Origin: Candidatus Symbiothrix sp.
Lineage (GTDB): Bacteria; Bacteroidota; Bacteroidia; Bacteroidales; Azobacteroidaceae
NCBI GenBank assembly: GCA_031261295.1
Contig: JAISKT010000186.1
Location: 1 to 57,982, forward strand
DNA length: 57,982 nt
Reading direction: 5' to 3'
This document shows, one piece after another, positions 1 through 8,651 of this stretch. Positions within the stretch are counted from its first letter, which is position 1. Each line of letters opens with the position of its first letter. A program made the position numbers and the translations under genes. Below the pieces are notes generated by a model. That model was not told the origin of the DNA. It saw only the letters and a program-made list of their open reading frames with translations, and did not search any database.

Positions 1-154
1 CATAGACAGAAGGCGACAAATTTTGCCATGACTTGTTTATGACCGATGTCTTTTTGAGATTGTAAAGATTTGAACAGCAAAGATATAAGTGGTTAGGTTC
101 AAGAACCGTCCATACCGCAATAAACTCTGAAAATCAGAGAGTTGCAAAACAGAA

Positions 155-164
155 GGACTAAAAT
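155..164 (+). other. Candidate left attachment site (attL core)
   Basis: GGACTAAAAT occurs here and again, in the same orientation, at 55860-55869 just after the integrase stop codon. Both copies follow an AAAACAG-like stretch. The interval between them holds every phage gene seen. The match is only 10 bp, so the call is an inference from position plus repeat. Confidence 0.35.
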
Positions 165-197
165 AGGGACTAATCCTATTTTAGTCCTTGTTTTTTT
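155..197. terminator. Hairpin with T-tract at the left prophage edge
   Basis: Arms at 155-167 and 175-187 are perfectly complementary (13 bp) around a 7-nt loop, followed by TTGTTTTTTT. It would terminate rightward transcription entering from the chromosome. It overlaps the candidate left att repeat, so it could also be part of an integrase-binding region. Confidence 0.6.
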
Positions 198-286
198 GTC
201 CCTATCCAAACAAAAAAGCAGCCTGATTTCCGAAGAAATACAGACTGCCAAAACACTACGGTTTTTCAAAGGTATCTTTTAATTAT

Positions 287-646
287 TCATCTTATTTTAA
301 TCAATTCAAATGATTCGGGAGCATCCCCTCTTTCGGTAAGATACATTATATCATCCTTTATATAACCGGAATATTTAGTACTTCCATTAATTGGGTTTTT
401 TATAACTATATTAGGCTTATTATAGGAAAACTTGTAATCCATGCTTACATCTCCCATTCCTGTACCCCATACCATAGTACATTTTTCGTTTATTGCAAAA
501 TAAAAAGTATATGTTTGATATTGATTAATTGTTTCAGACCAACAGGATCCGACAAGTTCTCCATTATTATTTTTTGCGACATCATCTTCATTGCTACATC
601 CGACAAATAAAACAGCGAATAATGCTAATACTAAAATCTTTTTCAT
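287..646 (-). CDS. Small predicted lipoprotein (prophage cargo)
   Basis: 119 aa. The N-terminus has a basic start, a hydrophobic core and a lipobox ending LFVGCSN, so signal peptidase II processing at Cys17 and attachment to the envelope are expected. The rest is a small soluble domain rich in aromatic and polar residues, and I do not recognise its family. The start ATG overlaps the stop of the gene above it (ATGA at 643-646), so the two are co-transcribed. Its place outside the lysis module and next to the left att candidate is typical of a moron expressed in the lysogen. A surface or superinfection role is possible but unproven. Confidence 0.8.
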   Translation of the reverse strand: MKKILVLALFAVLFVGCSNEDDVAKNNNGELVGSCWSETINQYQTYTFYFAINEKCTMVWGTGMGDVSMDYKFSYNKPNIVIKNPINGSTKYSGYIKDDIMYLTERGDAPESFELIKIR

Positions 647-1704
647 AAGTATTTTTTTACCGTGTTAATTAACTGTTCCGAATAATTGTATATATCATCA
701 AGGGAACCTATTTTATTGTGAATTTCCTTTTTGTTTTCATCAAGGAAAGTCAGCCGCTTATTAGTTGCTGAATCAAAATATAATCGGCAAACAGTTTTCC
801 GGTTATTGTTATCAATGAAAACAGCAAAATAGGTTTGCGAATCTCGGTATGTTATTCTATCCGCCGCTATTGTGTTTCTCAAAATAGATTTCACAATATA
901 AAACGCCTCCAATTCCTCATCGGTTGTTAGTATTTTTACTTCTTTTTCTTCCTGTGGTTGAATAATAGCATCCGGTTGTATTTGTACGCTTTCATCTTCC
1001 TTTATAGCTGCTTTCAACCTGTCGGAAATCATATCGTTGATATACGAAGCGATTGAGCGTTTTGTTAAAGATGTAAATTGTTCCAATATCTTGGCTGTTA
1101 TGGTTCCGTCATAAACTTGACGGGCGAAGTAGCGAACAAAGTCCGGTGATGGGGATGCAAATTCCTTTGATATGATTGCCTTTAATTCGCCGGTGTATTT
1201 CAGTTCGCTTGCCGAGCTTAAAATCGTATCTATGTCAAAATAAGATTTATGGAACTTCTTTAATTCTTCAACCTGAATATCTTTCAAATCCAACATATTC
1301 ACTTCCAAGAAAGGTTTTTCGTCCATCTTATTGGTTTCTGCAAGATCTGTGTAGAAACGGTAAACAATTCCGTTCGTGAGTACTCCAAACTTGGCTTTTG
1401 ATACATGGAAGTAGCGGAGCAACTGATTATCGTGTAAATTCAAATCCTGCGACCAATGTTTACACTCAACAAGCATAATCGGGATACCATCTTTCATTAT
1501 CGCATAGTCTATTTTCTCGCCTTTTTTCGTGCCTATGTCGCATGACATTTCCGGCAGTACTTCCAATGGGTTAAACACATCGTATCCTAATACCTGTAAA
1601 AAAGGCATTATCAACGCATTTTTTGTTGCCTCTTCGGTCGGAAGATTGTCTTTTAATTTTTCGACACGCTCCGAAATCTGTTTGATAGAATCCTTAAAAT
1701 CCAT
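643..1704 (-). CDS. HsdR N-terminal-domain-like (PD-(D/E)XK fold) protein
   Basis: About 353 aa from the ATG at 1704; the frame stays open to 1764, but those extra residues lie inside the structured leader. Residues about 20-130 resemble the N-terminal nuclease domain of type I restriction subunits: the segment CDIGTKKGEKIDYAI then IPIMLVECKHW gives the D...ExK core. No helicase domain follows. A small mixed alpha/beta C-terminal domain begins near residue 275. Stand-alone proteins of this kind are frequent in prophages; whether they cleave DNA or act in defence is unknown. The neighbouring lipoprotein is translationally coupled, and transcription seems to start near 1930. Confidence 0.75.
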   Translation of the reverse strand: MDFKDSIKQISERVEKLKDNLPTEEATKNALIMPFLQVLGYDVFNPLEVLPEMSCDIGTKKGEKIDYAIMKDGIPIMLVECKHWSQDLNLHDNQLLRYFHVSKAKFGVLTNGIVYRFYTDLAETNKMDEKPFLEVNMLDLKDIQVEELKKFHKSYFDIDTILSSASELKYTGELKAIISKEFASPSPDFVRYFARQVYDGTITAKILEQFTSLTKRSIASYINDMISDRLKAAIKEDESVQIQPDAIIQPQEEKEVKILTTDEELEAFYIVKSILRNTIAADRITYRDSQTYFAVFIDNNNRKTVCRLYFDSATNKRLTFLDENKKEIHNKIGSLDDIYNYSEQLINTVKKYL

Positions 1705-1756
1705 AACTTTCTTTTTTAGGTTATTATTTTCCTCGCCTGCTTTTGTCGAGAGATAT

Positions 1757-1911
1757 GGACACAAAACGTGGGCAGTCTCTTATTAATTGATAGGTATCTC
1801 CAAAAACCCGTGTCCCAATAAGAAACGCCCACGTAAATCGCAGGCGTTTGCAATATTGTTTCCGGGACAAAATTTTGGAGATTTCATCAATTAGAAAACA
1901 ATAGCAAACGC
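1757..1911 (-). promoter_or_regulatory. Structured 5' leader with interlocked stems
   Basis: Several long complementary segments interlock. 1785-1791 pairs with 1886-1892, 1796-1805 with 1873-1882, and 1812-1816 with 1864-1868, forming one long helix. Its loop contains 1817-1833, which pairs with 1767-1784 (CGTGGGC/GCCCACG and CTTATT/AATAAG), and 1843-1860, which pairs with 1895-1910 (GCGTTTGC/GCAAACGC and ATTGTTT/AAACAAT). The stretch lies between the leftward -7 box at 1935 and the start codon at 1704, so it would be the leader of the restriction-like gene. It could instead be a DNA recombination or binding site. Confidence 0.55.
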
Positions 1912-1934
1912 TATTATATTATAAAATTACGGCA

Positions 1935-1942
1935 CAAAGATA
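1935..1942 (-). promoter_or_regulatory. Leftward -7 box for the cargo operon
   Basis: On the minus strand this reads TATCTTTG, a full match to the Bacteroides -7 consensus TAnnTTTG. A -33 TTTG at the usual 19-21 nt spacing is not seen; the nearest is 12 nt away. It is suitably placed to drive the structured leader and the two cargo genes. Confidence 0.45.
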
Positions 1943-1981
1943 GTTATTTACAACCAAATAGGAGTGATTTGAATCCATAAA

Positions 1982-2578
1982 CTACTTTTTTAGCTCAATA
2001 TACTCCGTATATACTATCTGTGAATGTGGATTTTTACACAAAATTTCTTGCCGTATAGCTTTTGTTCCCCACTTGATAAACCAAAATTGTTTCGGAATTC
2101 TGTGAACTATTTGAATAAGTGTGTCTATGCTTTGAACATGGCAACTAATCTCCTCCTCTTGTATTATCCCGGAAACAGATACCCAATTATCCTGCCAATT
2201 AAACACCTTGGCCGGAATAGGCTCTGCATTAACAATTATTGTCGTATCCTTAACCGGCGCAACAATATCTATCTCTGTTTGTGCAATCGTGGTGCTTGCT
2301 GATTCAAGTCGTTTGACTTTTATTCCCAAGTCTTTAACCGTTTGCACAAGCTCGCTGTTGTACTTTTCCAATTCGTTCTTTGCGAGTGTCAATTTTTCAA
2401 CACTCGCCGCCGAAAGGCTGTCTTTTGTTCGGTACAAAGTGGCATCCTCAAACAAAGCACGTTGATTATTGCTCAACCTGTCCCGATCATCCTTGATATT
2501 TTGGCAATTTTTTAAGCTACCAGCTAAAAATAGCAGGCTTCCTGCCAATGCTATGATAGAAAATACAAACTTTTTCAT
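1982..2578 (-). CDS. Rz-like inner-membrane spanin candidate
   Basis: 198 aa. One hydrophobic segment at residues about 4-24 is followed by a charged alpha-helical region (residues 25-95, with coiled-coil-like runs such as LTLAKNELEKYN) and a periplasmic C-terminal domain. It lies directly downstream of the endolysin (1 nt between genes), the usual place for a spanin. Gram-negative phages need such a protein to fuse inner and outer membranes after endolysin action. No separate outer-membrane spanin lipoprotein was found next to it. The assignment rests on topology and position, since the sequence itself is not one I can name. Confidence 0.6.
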   Translation of the reverse strand: MKKFVFSIIALAGSLLFLAGSLKNCQNIKDDRDRLSNNQRALFEDATLYRTKDSLSAASVEKLTLAKNELEKYNSELVQTVKDLGIKVKRLESASTTIAQTEIDIVAPVKDTTIIVNAEPIPAKVFNWQDNWVSVSGIIQEEEISCHVQSIDTLIQIVHRIPKQFWFIKWGTKAIRQEILCKNPHSQIVYTEYIELKK

Positions 2579-2579
2579 T

Positions 2580-3152
2580 TTACCATGTTTTTATATCATC
2601 AAGGCGTCTCAGCCAGCCCTTAATAAAACGTTTATATGTGTTTTTGAGTAATTCTTGCTCGGTCGCCTTTCTTCCGATTTTTTGTTCATACTTCTTTATG
2701 CTGATTTCCGTTATTTCGTTGAAGAAATTAACGCGAGCTTTATAAATATCATTGAACAATTTTTCGGGATTTTCTAAATTTACTGCCGAAATAGTTACAT
2801 TTCCAACGATACCATCTTGTTTCACGCCAAGGATGCGCTGTGGAATTGTTATCCCATACGCACCGCTTCCCCACACCCAATCAACTAATATGTTTGCGAT
2901 TTTTTGTGAGTTGATTTGGTCGGCTTTCCATCTATCCCAATACTTTCTCAAGATAAAAAGCGCATCTTCTTTGGTAATCAATTTCAAATCATCAACGTCA
3001 ATGTTTCCATCTCCGTCCTTGTCGTATCCTTGGGATTTCCAAGTCGCAATTGTTACGCCTCTATTTGTTGCGCCACCTTTGTCGGCGGGGTCGTTTACAA
3101 AACCGCCCTCCCATTGTAAGATATGGGGAGCCAATAATTCAATATTTGCCAT
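2580..3152 (-). CDS. Endolysin, glycoside hydrolase family 108-like, with EF-hand-type loop
   Basis: 190 aa. It hydrolyses host peptidoglycan at the end of infection. Residues 12-33 ([11 protein letters not shown], then GGATNRGVT) are the catalytic core of the GH108 muramidase family, with the catalytic glutamate in EGG at 15-17. The C-terminal half has the peptidoglycan-binding-like helices usual in this family. Residues 44-55 ([12 protein letters not shown]) match a calcium-binding EF-hand loop at positions 1, 3, 5, 6, 8 and 12. No signal peptide is visible, so export depends on the holin encoded just above, whose gene overlaps this one by 14 nt. Confidence 0.9.
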   Translation of the reverse strand: MANIELLAPHILQWEGGFVNDPADKGGATNRGVTIATWKSQGYDKDGDGNIDVDDLKLITKEDALFILRKYWDRWKADQINSQKIANILVDWVWGSGAYGITIPQRILGVKQDGIVGNVTISAVNLENPEKLFNDIYKARVNFFNEITEISIKKYEQKIGRKATEQELLKNTYKRFIKGWLRRLDDIKTW

Positions 3153-3579
3153 TGTCTGTTTCCTCCTTAATTTCTATAATGTCTATTTTCTTCTTAAATA
3201 TTTGTAAAAAATCAACCTTAATCTTTTTCCCTCTCGCCTCGAAATAGTTAGAATAACAGGAATTTATTTCAAATCCATAAACGACCAATAAAACCAGTCC
3301 TGGAAGCAATGGAATTGAAAAAGGAATAAATGCTTTGTCTATTGCCGCCGCTAAAAACACCCAACAAGTATAATCGACAAACTTGTTAATCGTCCGGCGA
3401 CCAGCCCTTGAAAATCGGATTGTTTCTCCTCGTACCTTGGCCGCCCTTAAACCAAATCTCAAATCGGCAAATATTAAGACAATACCCAACACGGCAAACC
3501 ATTTTAGCGGCGAAAGGAAATCCATCATTCCGCTGAATGCGACACTCAAAGCCGCGCTAATTACATTTCGTTCCTCCAT
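3139..3579 (-). CDS. Phage holin (toxin-secretion/lysis holin family)
   Basis: 146 aa. Hydrophobic segments lie at residues about 7-20, 25-40, 67-85 and 90-105, interrupted by a basic stretch ([12 protein letters not shown]), and the C-terminal tail is strongly charged. This is the usual layout of the phi29/HP1-type holin family common in Bacteroidetes phages, which opens the inner membrane at a set time to release the endolysin. It is the first gene of the lysis operon, and its ATG lies only about 15 nt from the predicted start of transcription at the promoter at 3597-3629. Confidence 0.85.
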   Translation of the reverse strand: MEERNVISAALSVAFSGMMDFLSPLKWFAVLGIVLIFADLRFGLRAAKVRGETIRFSRAGRRTINKFVDYTCWVFLAAAIDKAFIPFSIPLLPGLVLLVVYGFEINSCYSNYFEARGKKIKVDFLQIFKKKIDIIEIKEETDNGKY

Positions 3580-3596
3580 ATCATTTTAATTTTCGA

Positions 3597-3629
3597 CAAA
3601 AATACTAAATATACTTATATTGTAAGTAT
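3597..3629 (-). promoter_or_regulatory. Leftward lysis promoter with palindromic activator box
   Basis: CAAAAATA at 3597-3604 is TATTTTTG on the minus strand (-7 box). Instead of a -33 TTTG there is a palindrome, ATACTTATATTGTAAGTAT, at 3611-3629, 6 nt from the -7 box. Related palindromes occupy the same place at 24696, 34488 and 42178. Confidence 0.7.
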
Positions 3630-3684
3630 ATTTTGCTGTAAAAAAATAATAATTTATTACGTGATTACTAAGAAGTAAAGTACT

Positions 3685-6600
3685 CTATACAATCCTTAAA
3701 TAACCGTTACTATCTTTCCATACTCGCCCGGAAGATAATCCAGAGGCACTTGTGGGCAAATTTTTAAGCGTAACTACGGACAAAGATGTTCCATTTAGTA
3801 TTAATGAAGCGGATGTTCCATCTGAACTTCCAGAAAACTCAGCTGTATAATCGCCGATTTGCCTATTTGAATTCTGAAATAAAAGTGAATTATTATCTAA
3901 TCGTGAATATCTTATTTCATTATTACTCGGATTAAATAGCCTATTTACAATAATTCCTCCGTTAAAGTTATATCCATAACTTCCATATCCAACCACAACT
4001 ACATTATTTCCATTCGAATCGGTAAACTGTAAATTGGTAGTATTATAATCATCTAATATATTACTGTTAAAAAATAAATTACCGTCAGCATCCCAACTAA
4101 TTCCTCCACTTGCAAGCTGTCCACTTCCATCTGATTTTAATTGTATTTTTCCGCCTGTAAAATTTATTTCCCCAGTATTTCCATTCATCCAAACATTCCC
4201 GCTCTGGGACTCCAATCTACCATTACGGAATACCCAACCGGCTATATTTGCGTTTTCAGCTAAAAGCAATTGCGTGGCAACGCTGTCAAATTGCGCCCCA
4301 AAAGTATTCCAATAAGTTGTATTGGTTGGAACTTTATTTGTAAATCCACTTCCGGCATCCACGCGGGCTACATAATATGTGTCGTTGTATCGAACAATAT
4401 CTATTCGGTTACTTGTTCCGTAGTAAGTTGCAGTACTATCGTATTCTCCCCTAAAAATGGGTGCCGGACTTAATCCGTTTTCTCCCTTATCTCCCTTATC
4501 TCCCTTATCTCCTTTTACACCGTTTGTTCTTACCGGAGTACTCCAATTCTGCAATAATTCACCTGATGCGCTCTTTTTCGATACCGTCATCCACAAATAT
4601 TCTAATGCACCAACAATTGGCATTGTAGTAGTCCAACCGGGAGGATTAGCAACGTCGGATGTAAGGCTCGGATATGCTGTCGTTGAACCGTTTTTTGCGT
4701 ATCTGTACTCAAAAAATGCACCGTCCGTTCCCCATTTTGCCCAAATCGCTGGGGGCGAAAAAACTCCCCAAACTCCATTTTCTTTTCTTCTAACCGAAAC
4801 ATATTCATACGTGTATGTAGAATTTACTCCCTGCGGATCATCCTTCCAACCCACCGGTACGTAATCGTCTGTTTGGACTGGATTTAATTCGGATATATCT
4901 TCGGGTTCTTCATCATTTGTTGATCTTTGATAAATGTACTCTATATCCGTTCCATCCTGCCCGTCCTGACCTTTTTCGCCTGAAATACGCGAAGGAGTAC
5001 TCCATGTTGTTATCAATTGCGTACCGCCTGCCTGCTTATATGCTTCAATCATCCATATCGCACCGCCCAAAGGTAATTGTGGCGGTTGGTCTAACCAACC
5101 TGTCGGGTTAATCATTGATGCTAAAGTGTCGTTCCAATTTGGAGCATTAAAGTTAGTTGTGGCGTAAAACTTGAAATCAATGTATTGCCCGTCTGTACCT
5201 TGTTCTCCGGTAACTGTTATAGGCTCTGACCACTGTCCGGGCGTGAATACATTATCAACAAAAGCCCCTGCAATCCATTCTGTGCCTGTCCAATGTACTA
5301 TCGCTACAACCATCCACCATTTATCATCTCCTGTTGTTTCGCTATCTGGATAATCCCGCCATCCTTCCGGTATTTGCGTTGTATCTGTCGGACTACCTGG
5401 ATTTGTAGCACTTTTTTTATAGGCAAATGTTTTCCAATCAGAAGCCTCTCCATTAGCTCCCGGTTCGCCTCTTGCAGCTATAACAGACCAATATGCCGTA
5501 TTTGTAGGCACTTTCCCTGATTGTGGCGTGTCGTATATGAAACGGTATGTAGAACCTTGATACGTTACTTCATCGCCTTTGTAATAAGTATAAGAGTTGT
5601 TATACTCTCCCCGAAAACATCCCAATGGCTGTTCGTCGCCTGATTGTGATTGTACGAGTGTTCCTATCAATCTTAATTTTCCGTCTCCGTTTATGTTGAA
5701 CTCAAGGGCTGTATTTGCGTTCCCTATCCGGGCGGCATTATTAAGGAAATCAATAAAATTTAGACCGTCAGCCGATACGACTTTGTCAGTGGTTATTCTT
5801 CCGGGTAATATTTCAGTGAACCCGTAGAGAGAAACATAACTCCGTTCGCCCTCGTATTCGCTGTTCAAAACACCCATTAATAAATGATAGTAACCGGCAA
5901 CGCCCTCCAAAGCTATTGCGGTTTCGCTGATATAAAATACTCCGGTAGTTGCTGTTTTGCTTACTTTTGCATACAGATAGTATTTTTTTGAGCCGTCAGT
6001 CAGCGGCGGTGTGTTAAATACAGGAAGCGCCCAAAACTTGTACTCATTGATAGCGTGACTTGACGAAAGTGTATCAATACCGAGTGTCAAGTGTTGGATA
6101 ATTCCTGCGGGGGAAGTAAGTACTTTGGTTTCTGTGTTAAAAGTTACATTATGGGCGACTTCTGTCGGGTTGGTTGTATTGTTCACAAAACGAAATTGCA
6201 GGCTTTCATCCCCCACAAGCATAGCCATTGTTTGAACAGTTATCGGACTTATTGAATTCGTAAACTTGTCAAGCAACGCCGCCTCAAGCATGTCGATTGT
6301 TTCCTGTGAATCACGGAAGCGCCTCTTGGTAAATTGAACGGAATCTTTATGCAATTCATCAACGATTACCTCGTTCGTTTCTATTTTACGGAGGTCGCTT
6401 GAAATGGAACTACCGACAATTTCGTTTGATAACTCTATTTGAGGACTGTGTGGATTATTGATGTAATCCTTTATCCCGATAATCCGGATAAGAACACCAT
6501 CTGGCTGAAATTGATTGTCGCTAAACAGGACATAGCCTCCGAGCTTTATCCTACCTCCGATATTTAACCAATCCTTTTTTGCCCATATCCCATCCAACTC

Positions 6601-7860
6601 GCCGGTGAATGTGAATTTTTGTTCCTCGTTTTCATACAGGAATTTTGCCGCCTCCCTGAACATATCCCAACTCGCTCCGGTTTTAGTGGCATTGTCGCAA
6701 ATATAAGCATCCGACATCATCATTCCGAAAACGGCATATTTTCCTCCTACAACCGGCTTGAAAATATCATCCGGCATTGTTCGTCCATCTATTTCTTGCG
6801 GGACAATCTCAAAACGGCGGTCGGCGTGAATGTACTTTACTTCAAACTCTTTACCCGCGAGCATACCGTCTTGAAATATCACGGTCATTGTTTCTCCCCC
6901 AATCAGGCAATCCGCGAAATTTAGATTTGCCGGTATTGATTGGTCAATAATGTCATAGAAATGTTTTTCAGCATTTACAACGTTTACCGAACTTATAGTT
7001 CCGATACGGGACGGATAGATGTTTGATAAATCCAAACTATCTTCATTCTGAGTGGTCAATGCTTTATCAGAGCGCCTCAAAGAAAAACCATCCGAATCTG
7101 TAACGTATTGACGTGCTTTTGATATGTTGTAGCCCTCTTGGTTTGAAAAATATTGTCCGTCATAACCGATTGTCTGACTTTTTGGGAGTAACAATTCGGA
7201 ACTACCATACTTGCTTGCATCAATGTTTCGTTCGCCTCCCTGTACAAACAGTATTTCAACCGGTTTGGAGTTGTTAGTATTACTCCGCCCGATACCTGAT
7301 TTGAACCCATTACCACGACCGTATGAAAGTGGTAGCGGATTTTCTTTATTATATTCAACTTTACAGAGATTGATAGTTTTACCGACAATTTCCCACTCGG
7401 TTTCAAAGGCATCCGCTATTTGGCTCAAAGCATCGCTACAAAAAGCGTGATTGTAAGATATTAGTTTCTCAACCGCATCAATACAAGTACCGACCGTCCA
7501 ACCTGTTTCCCTCTGATTCAGGTTATCAACCAACATTTGCAAGTGTTCGTGTGGCTTTGCCGTCAAAGGAAATTTCAACCGGCGCGAAGTTGTATCCTTA
7601 AACTTGTACTTATCAAGTTTTGGCGCACTTAATATAAGCGTGTACTCGAAATTCCTTGTATTTTGTTTTTTGAAATTCTCCGGTTCGGTAAGAGTATAAG
7701 TTGCTCCCTCAAACTCGCACCAAGCGCCAAGCGGTATTTCGATATGTTGCGGCAGGGAGTAATAAAGTGTCAAACTGCCTATCTGCTTTATTGCTCTGTA
7801 CCGGTAACTGTTATCGTTTACCGCTAAATCAATCTCTGTATTATTGAAATGTATAATCAT
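3685..7860 (-). CDS. Tail-tip / tail-associated fibre protein
   Basis: 1391 aa. The N-terminal 350 residues resemble the tail-associated (Tal, prophage endopeptidase-like) baseplate hub proteins that follow Dit in siphoviruses. The middle (residues about 730-1180) carries several related modules with the pattern GEYNNSYTYYKGDEV or FRGEYDSTATYYGTSN and W-rich strands, probably carbohydrate-binding. Two collagen-like runs (GEKGQDGQDG near residue 960, GDKGDKGDKGENG near 1120) act as trimeric linkers. The C-terminus is a glycine- and asparagine-rich beta structure. It lies at the tip of the virion and probably touches the host surface. It is the last gene of the structural operon and overlaps the next upstream gene by 4 nt. 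Confidence 0.85.
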   Translation of the reverse strand: MIIHFNNTEIDLAVNDNSYRYRAIKQIGSLTLYYSLPQHIEIPLGAWCEFEGATYTLTEPENFKKQNTRNFEYTLILSAPKLDKYKFKDTTSRRLKFPLTAKPHEHLQMLVDNLNQRETGWTVGTCIDAVEKLISYNHAFCSDALSQIADAFETEWEIVGKTINLCKVEYNKENPLPLSYGRGNGFKSGIGRSNTNNSKPVEILFVQGGERNIDASKYGSSELLLPKSQTIGYDGQYFSNQEGYNISKARQYVTDSDGFSLRRSDKALTTQNEDSLDLSNIYPSRIGTISSVNVVNAEKHFYDIIDQSIPANLNFADCLIGGETMTVIFQDGMLAGKEFEVKYIHADRRFEIVPQEIDGRTMPDDIFKPVVGGKYAVFGMMMSDAYICDNATKTGASWDMFREAAKFLYENEEQKFTFTGELDGIWAKKDWLNIGGRIKLGGYVLFSDNQFQPDGVLIRIIGIKDYINNPHSPQIELSNEIVGSSISSDLRKIETNEVIVDELHKDSVQFTKRRFRDSQETIDMLEAALLDKFTNSISPITVQTMAMLVGDESLQFRFVNNTTNPTEVAHNVTFNTETKVLTSPAGIIQHLTLGIDTLSSSHAINEYKFWALPVFNTPPLTDGSKKYYLYAKVSKTATTGVFYISETAIALEGVAGYYHLLMGVLNSEYEGERSYVSLYGFTEILPGRITTDKVVSADGLNFIDFLNNAARIGNANTALEFNINGDGKLRLIGTLVQSQSGDEQPLGCFRGEYNNSYTYYKGDEVTYQGSTYRFIYDTPQSGKVPTNTAYWSVIAARGEPGANGEASDWKTFAYKKSATNPGSPTDTTQIPEGWRDYPDSETTGDDKWWMVVAIVHWTGTEWIAGAFVDNVFTPGQWSEPITVTGEQGTDGQYIDFKFYATTNFNAPNWNDTLASMINPTGWLDQPPQLPLGGAIWMIEAYKQAGGTQLITTWSTPSRISGEKGQDGQDGTDIEYIYQRSTNDEEPEDISELNPVQTDDYVPVGWKDDPQGVNSTYTYEYVSVRRKENGVWGVFSPPAIWAKWGTDGAFFEYRYAKNGSTTAYPSLTSDVANPPGWTTTMPIVGALEYLWMTVSKKSASGELLQNWSTPVRTNGVKGDKGDKGDKGENGLSPAPIFRGEYDSTATYYGTSNRIDIVRYNDTYYVARVDAGSGFTNKVPTNTTYWNTFGAQFDSVATQLLLAENANIAGWVFRNGRLESQSGNVWMNGNTGEINFTGGKIQLKSDGSGQLASGGISWDADGNLFFNSNILDDYNTTNLQFTDSNGNNVVVVGYGSYGYNFNGGIIVNRLFNPSNNEIRYSRLDNNSLLFQNSNRQIGDYTAEFSGSSDGTSASLILNGTSLSVVTLKNLPTSASGLSSGRVWKDSNGYLRIV

Positions 7861-8165
7861 GTGAATTGAAATATTTTACCGTTTCCACATTTTGTTGCCC
7901 GAATAGTTGTCGTAAACGGGAAATCTTCCTTTGAAATCTGGTCAAGGGCGTTTTTGATATTTGTTGAATTGGAAAAGAATTTCCCCTCCGTACCCTCTTG
8001 TCGGTAGTGAATCAGGTAACGACCGTCTCCGTGCTTTGTTTTTACGTTCGGTATGAAATCCAAAACATCAATTTCACAGTTTACCACATCCGTGATAGAT
8101 ACCTGTTGGCAGTTGAACATTTTCCTGTCGTCATCCTGCTTTACTCCGAGTTCACTAAACTTTTT
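7857..8165 (-). CDS. Small conserved protein next to the DGR (possible OB-fold)
   Basis: 102 aa from the ATG at 8165; the frame opens 4 codons earlier, inside the preceding gene. The pattern of alternating hydrophobic strands (VSITDVVNCEIDVLDFIP, then GRYLIHYRQ, then EGKFFSN) with Lys and Arg loops suggests a small beta-barrel similar to single-strand nucleic-acid binding proteins. I cannot assign a family. It lies between a membrane protein and the tail-tip gene, a few hundred bases beyond the reverse transcriptase. It could serve the DGR (cDNA handling) or be an ordinary tail-module accessory. Confidence 0.6.
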   Translation of the reverse strand, partial: KKFSELGVKQDDDRKMFNCQQVSITDVVNCEIDVLDFIPNVKTKHGDGRYLIHYRQEGTEGKFFSNSTNIKNALDQISKEDFPFTTTIRATKCGNGKIFQFT

Positions 8166-8647
8166 CATAACATCCAAAATAATGTGAAATACATACTTGC
8201 AAATAGCGATGCCTCAATCCAAAAGGTGGGATTTCCTTTTATAGATAATATTCCAACGGAAAGGGATGTAATCAAGAGAAGAATAAGCCAATATCCGGCA
8301 AATATAATCCATAAAAGGGATGTTATGGCACACACCGCCGCCGAAGCAAAGTGTATGGTTTTTTCGTGTGATTTGAATAGTGGTGCTGTACCCACAAAAC
8401 AAAGTCCTCCTCCTGCAAATAATCCCAAAAACTGATACCAAAATCCGGCTGAAAGCTCAAACATCATCGCCATAACGGAAATCCCTACTATATAGCACCA
8501 AATCGTAAAAACATAGCCCGCGCCCTTTTTCTTCCCGCCCAAAAGGTAAAAGCTATCGGATATGGATGCCGGAACGCCGAACAAAGCTATTAATACAACT
8601 AAATACGCCACAAAAAGCGAAGCCGATATACTTAACACTGTTGCCAT
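8165..8647 (-). CDS. Integral membrane protein, unknown function
   Basis: 160 aa with about five hydrophobic segments (residues about 5-27, 43-62, 66-84, 98-130 and 140-158) and few charged residues apart from the loop GGKKKGAGY. It has no catalytic motif. It is not the lysis holin, which sits 5 kb further on with the endolysin. Its gene lies within the tail/DGR stretch, starting 4 nt after the DUF4376-like gene and overlapping the next by 1 nt. A role in superinfection exclusion or virion entry is conceivable; nothing in the sequence settles it. Confidence 0.65.
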   Translation of the reverse strand: MATVLSISASLFVAYLVVLIALFGVPASISDSFYLLGGKKKGAGYVFTIWCYIVGISVMAMMFELSAGFWYQFLGLFAGGGLCFVGTAPLFKSHEKTIHFASAAVCAITSLLWIIFAGYWLILLLITSLSVGILSIKGNPTFWIEASLFASMYFTLFWML

Positions 8648-8651
8648 TTCT

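Noticed and set aside
1757-1911. CRISPR array or riboswitch of a known class in the structured leader
   Set aside because: No direct repeats with unique spacers, and the pairing pattern does not match a riboswitch I can name.
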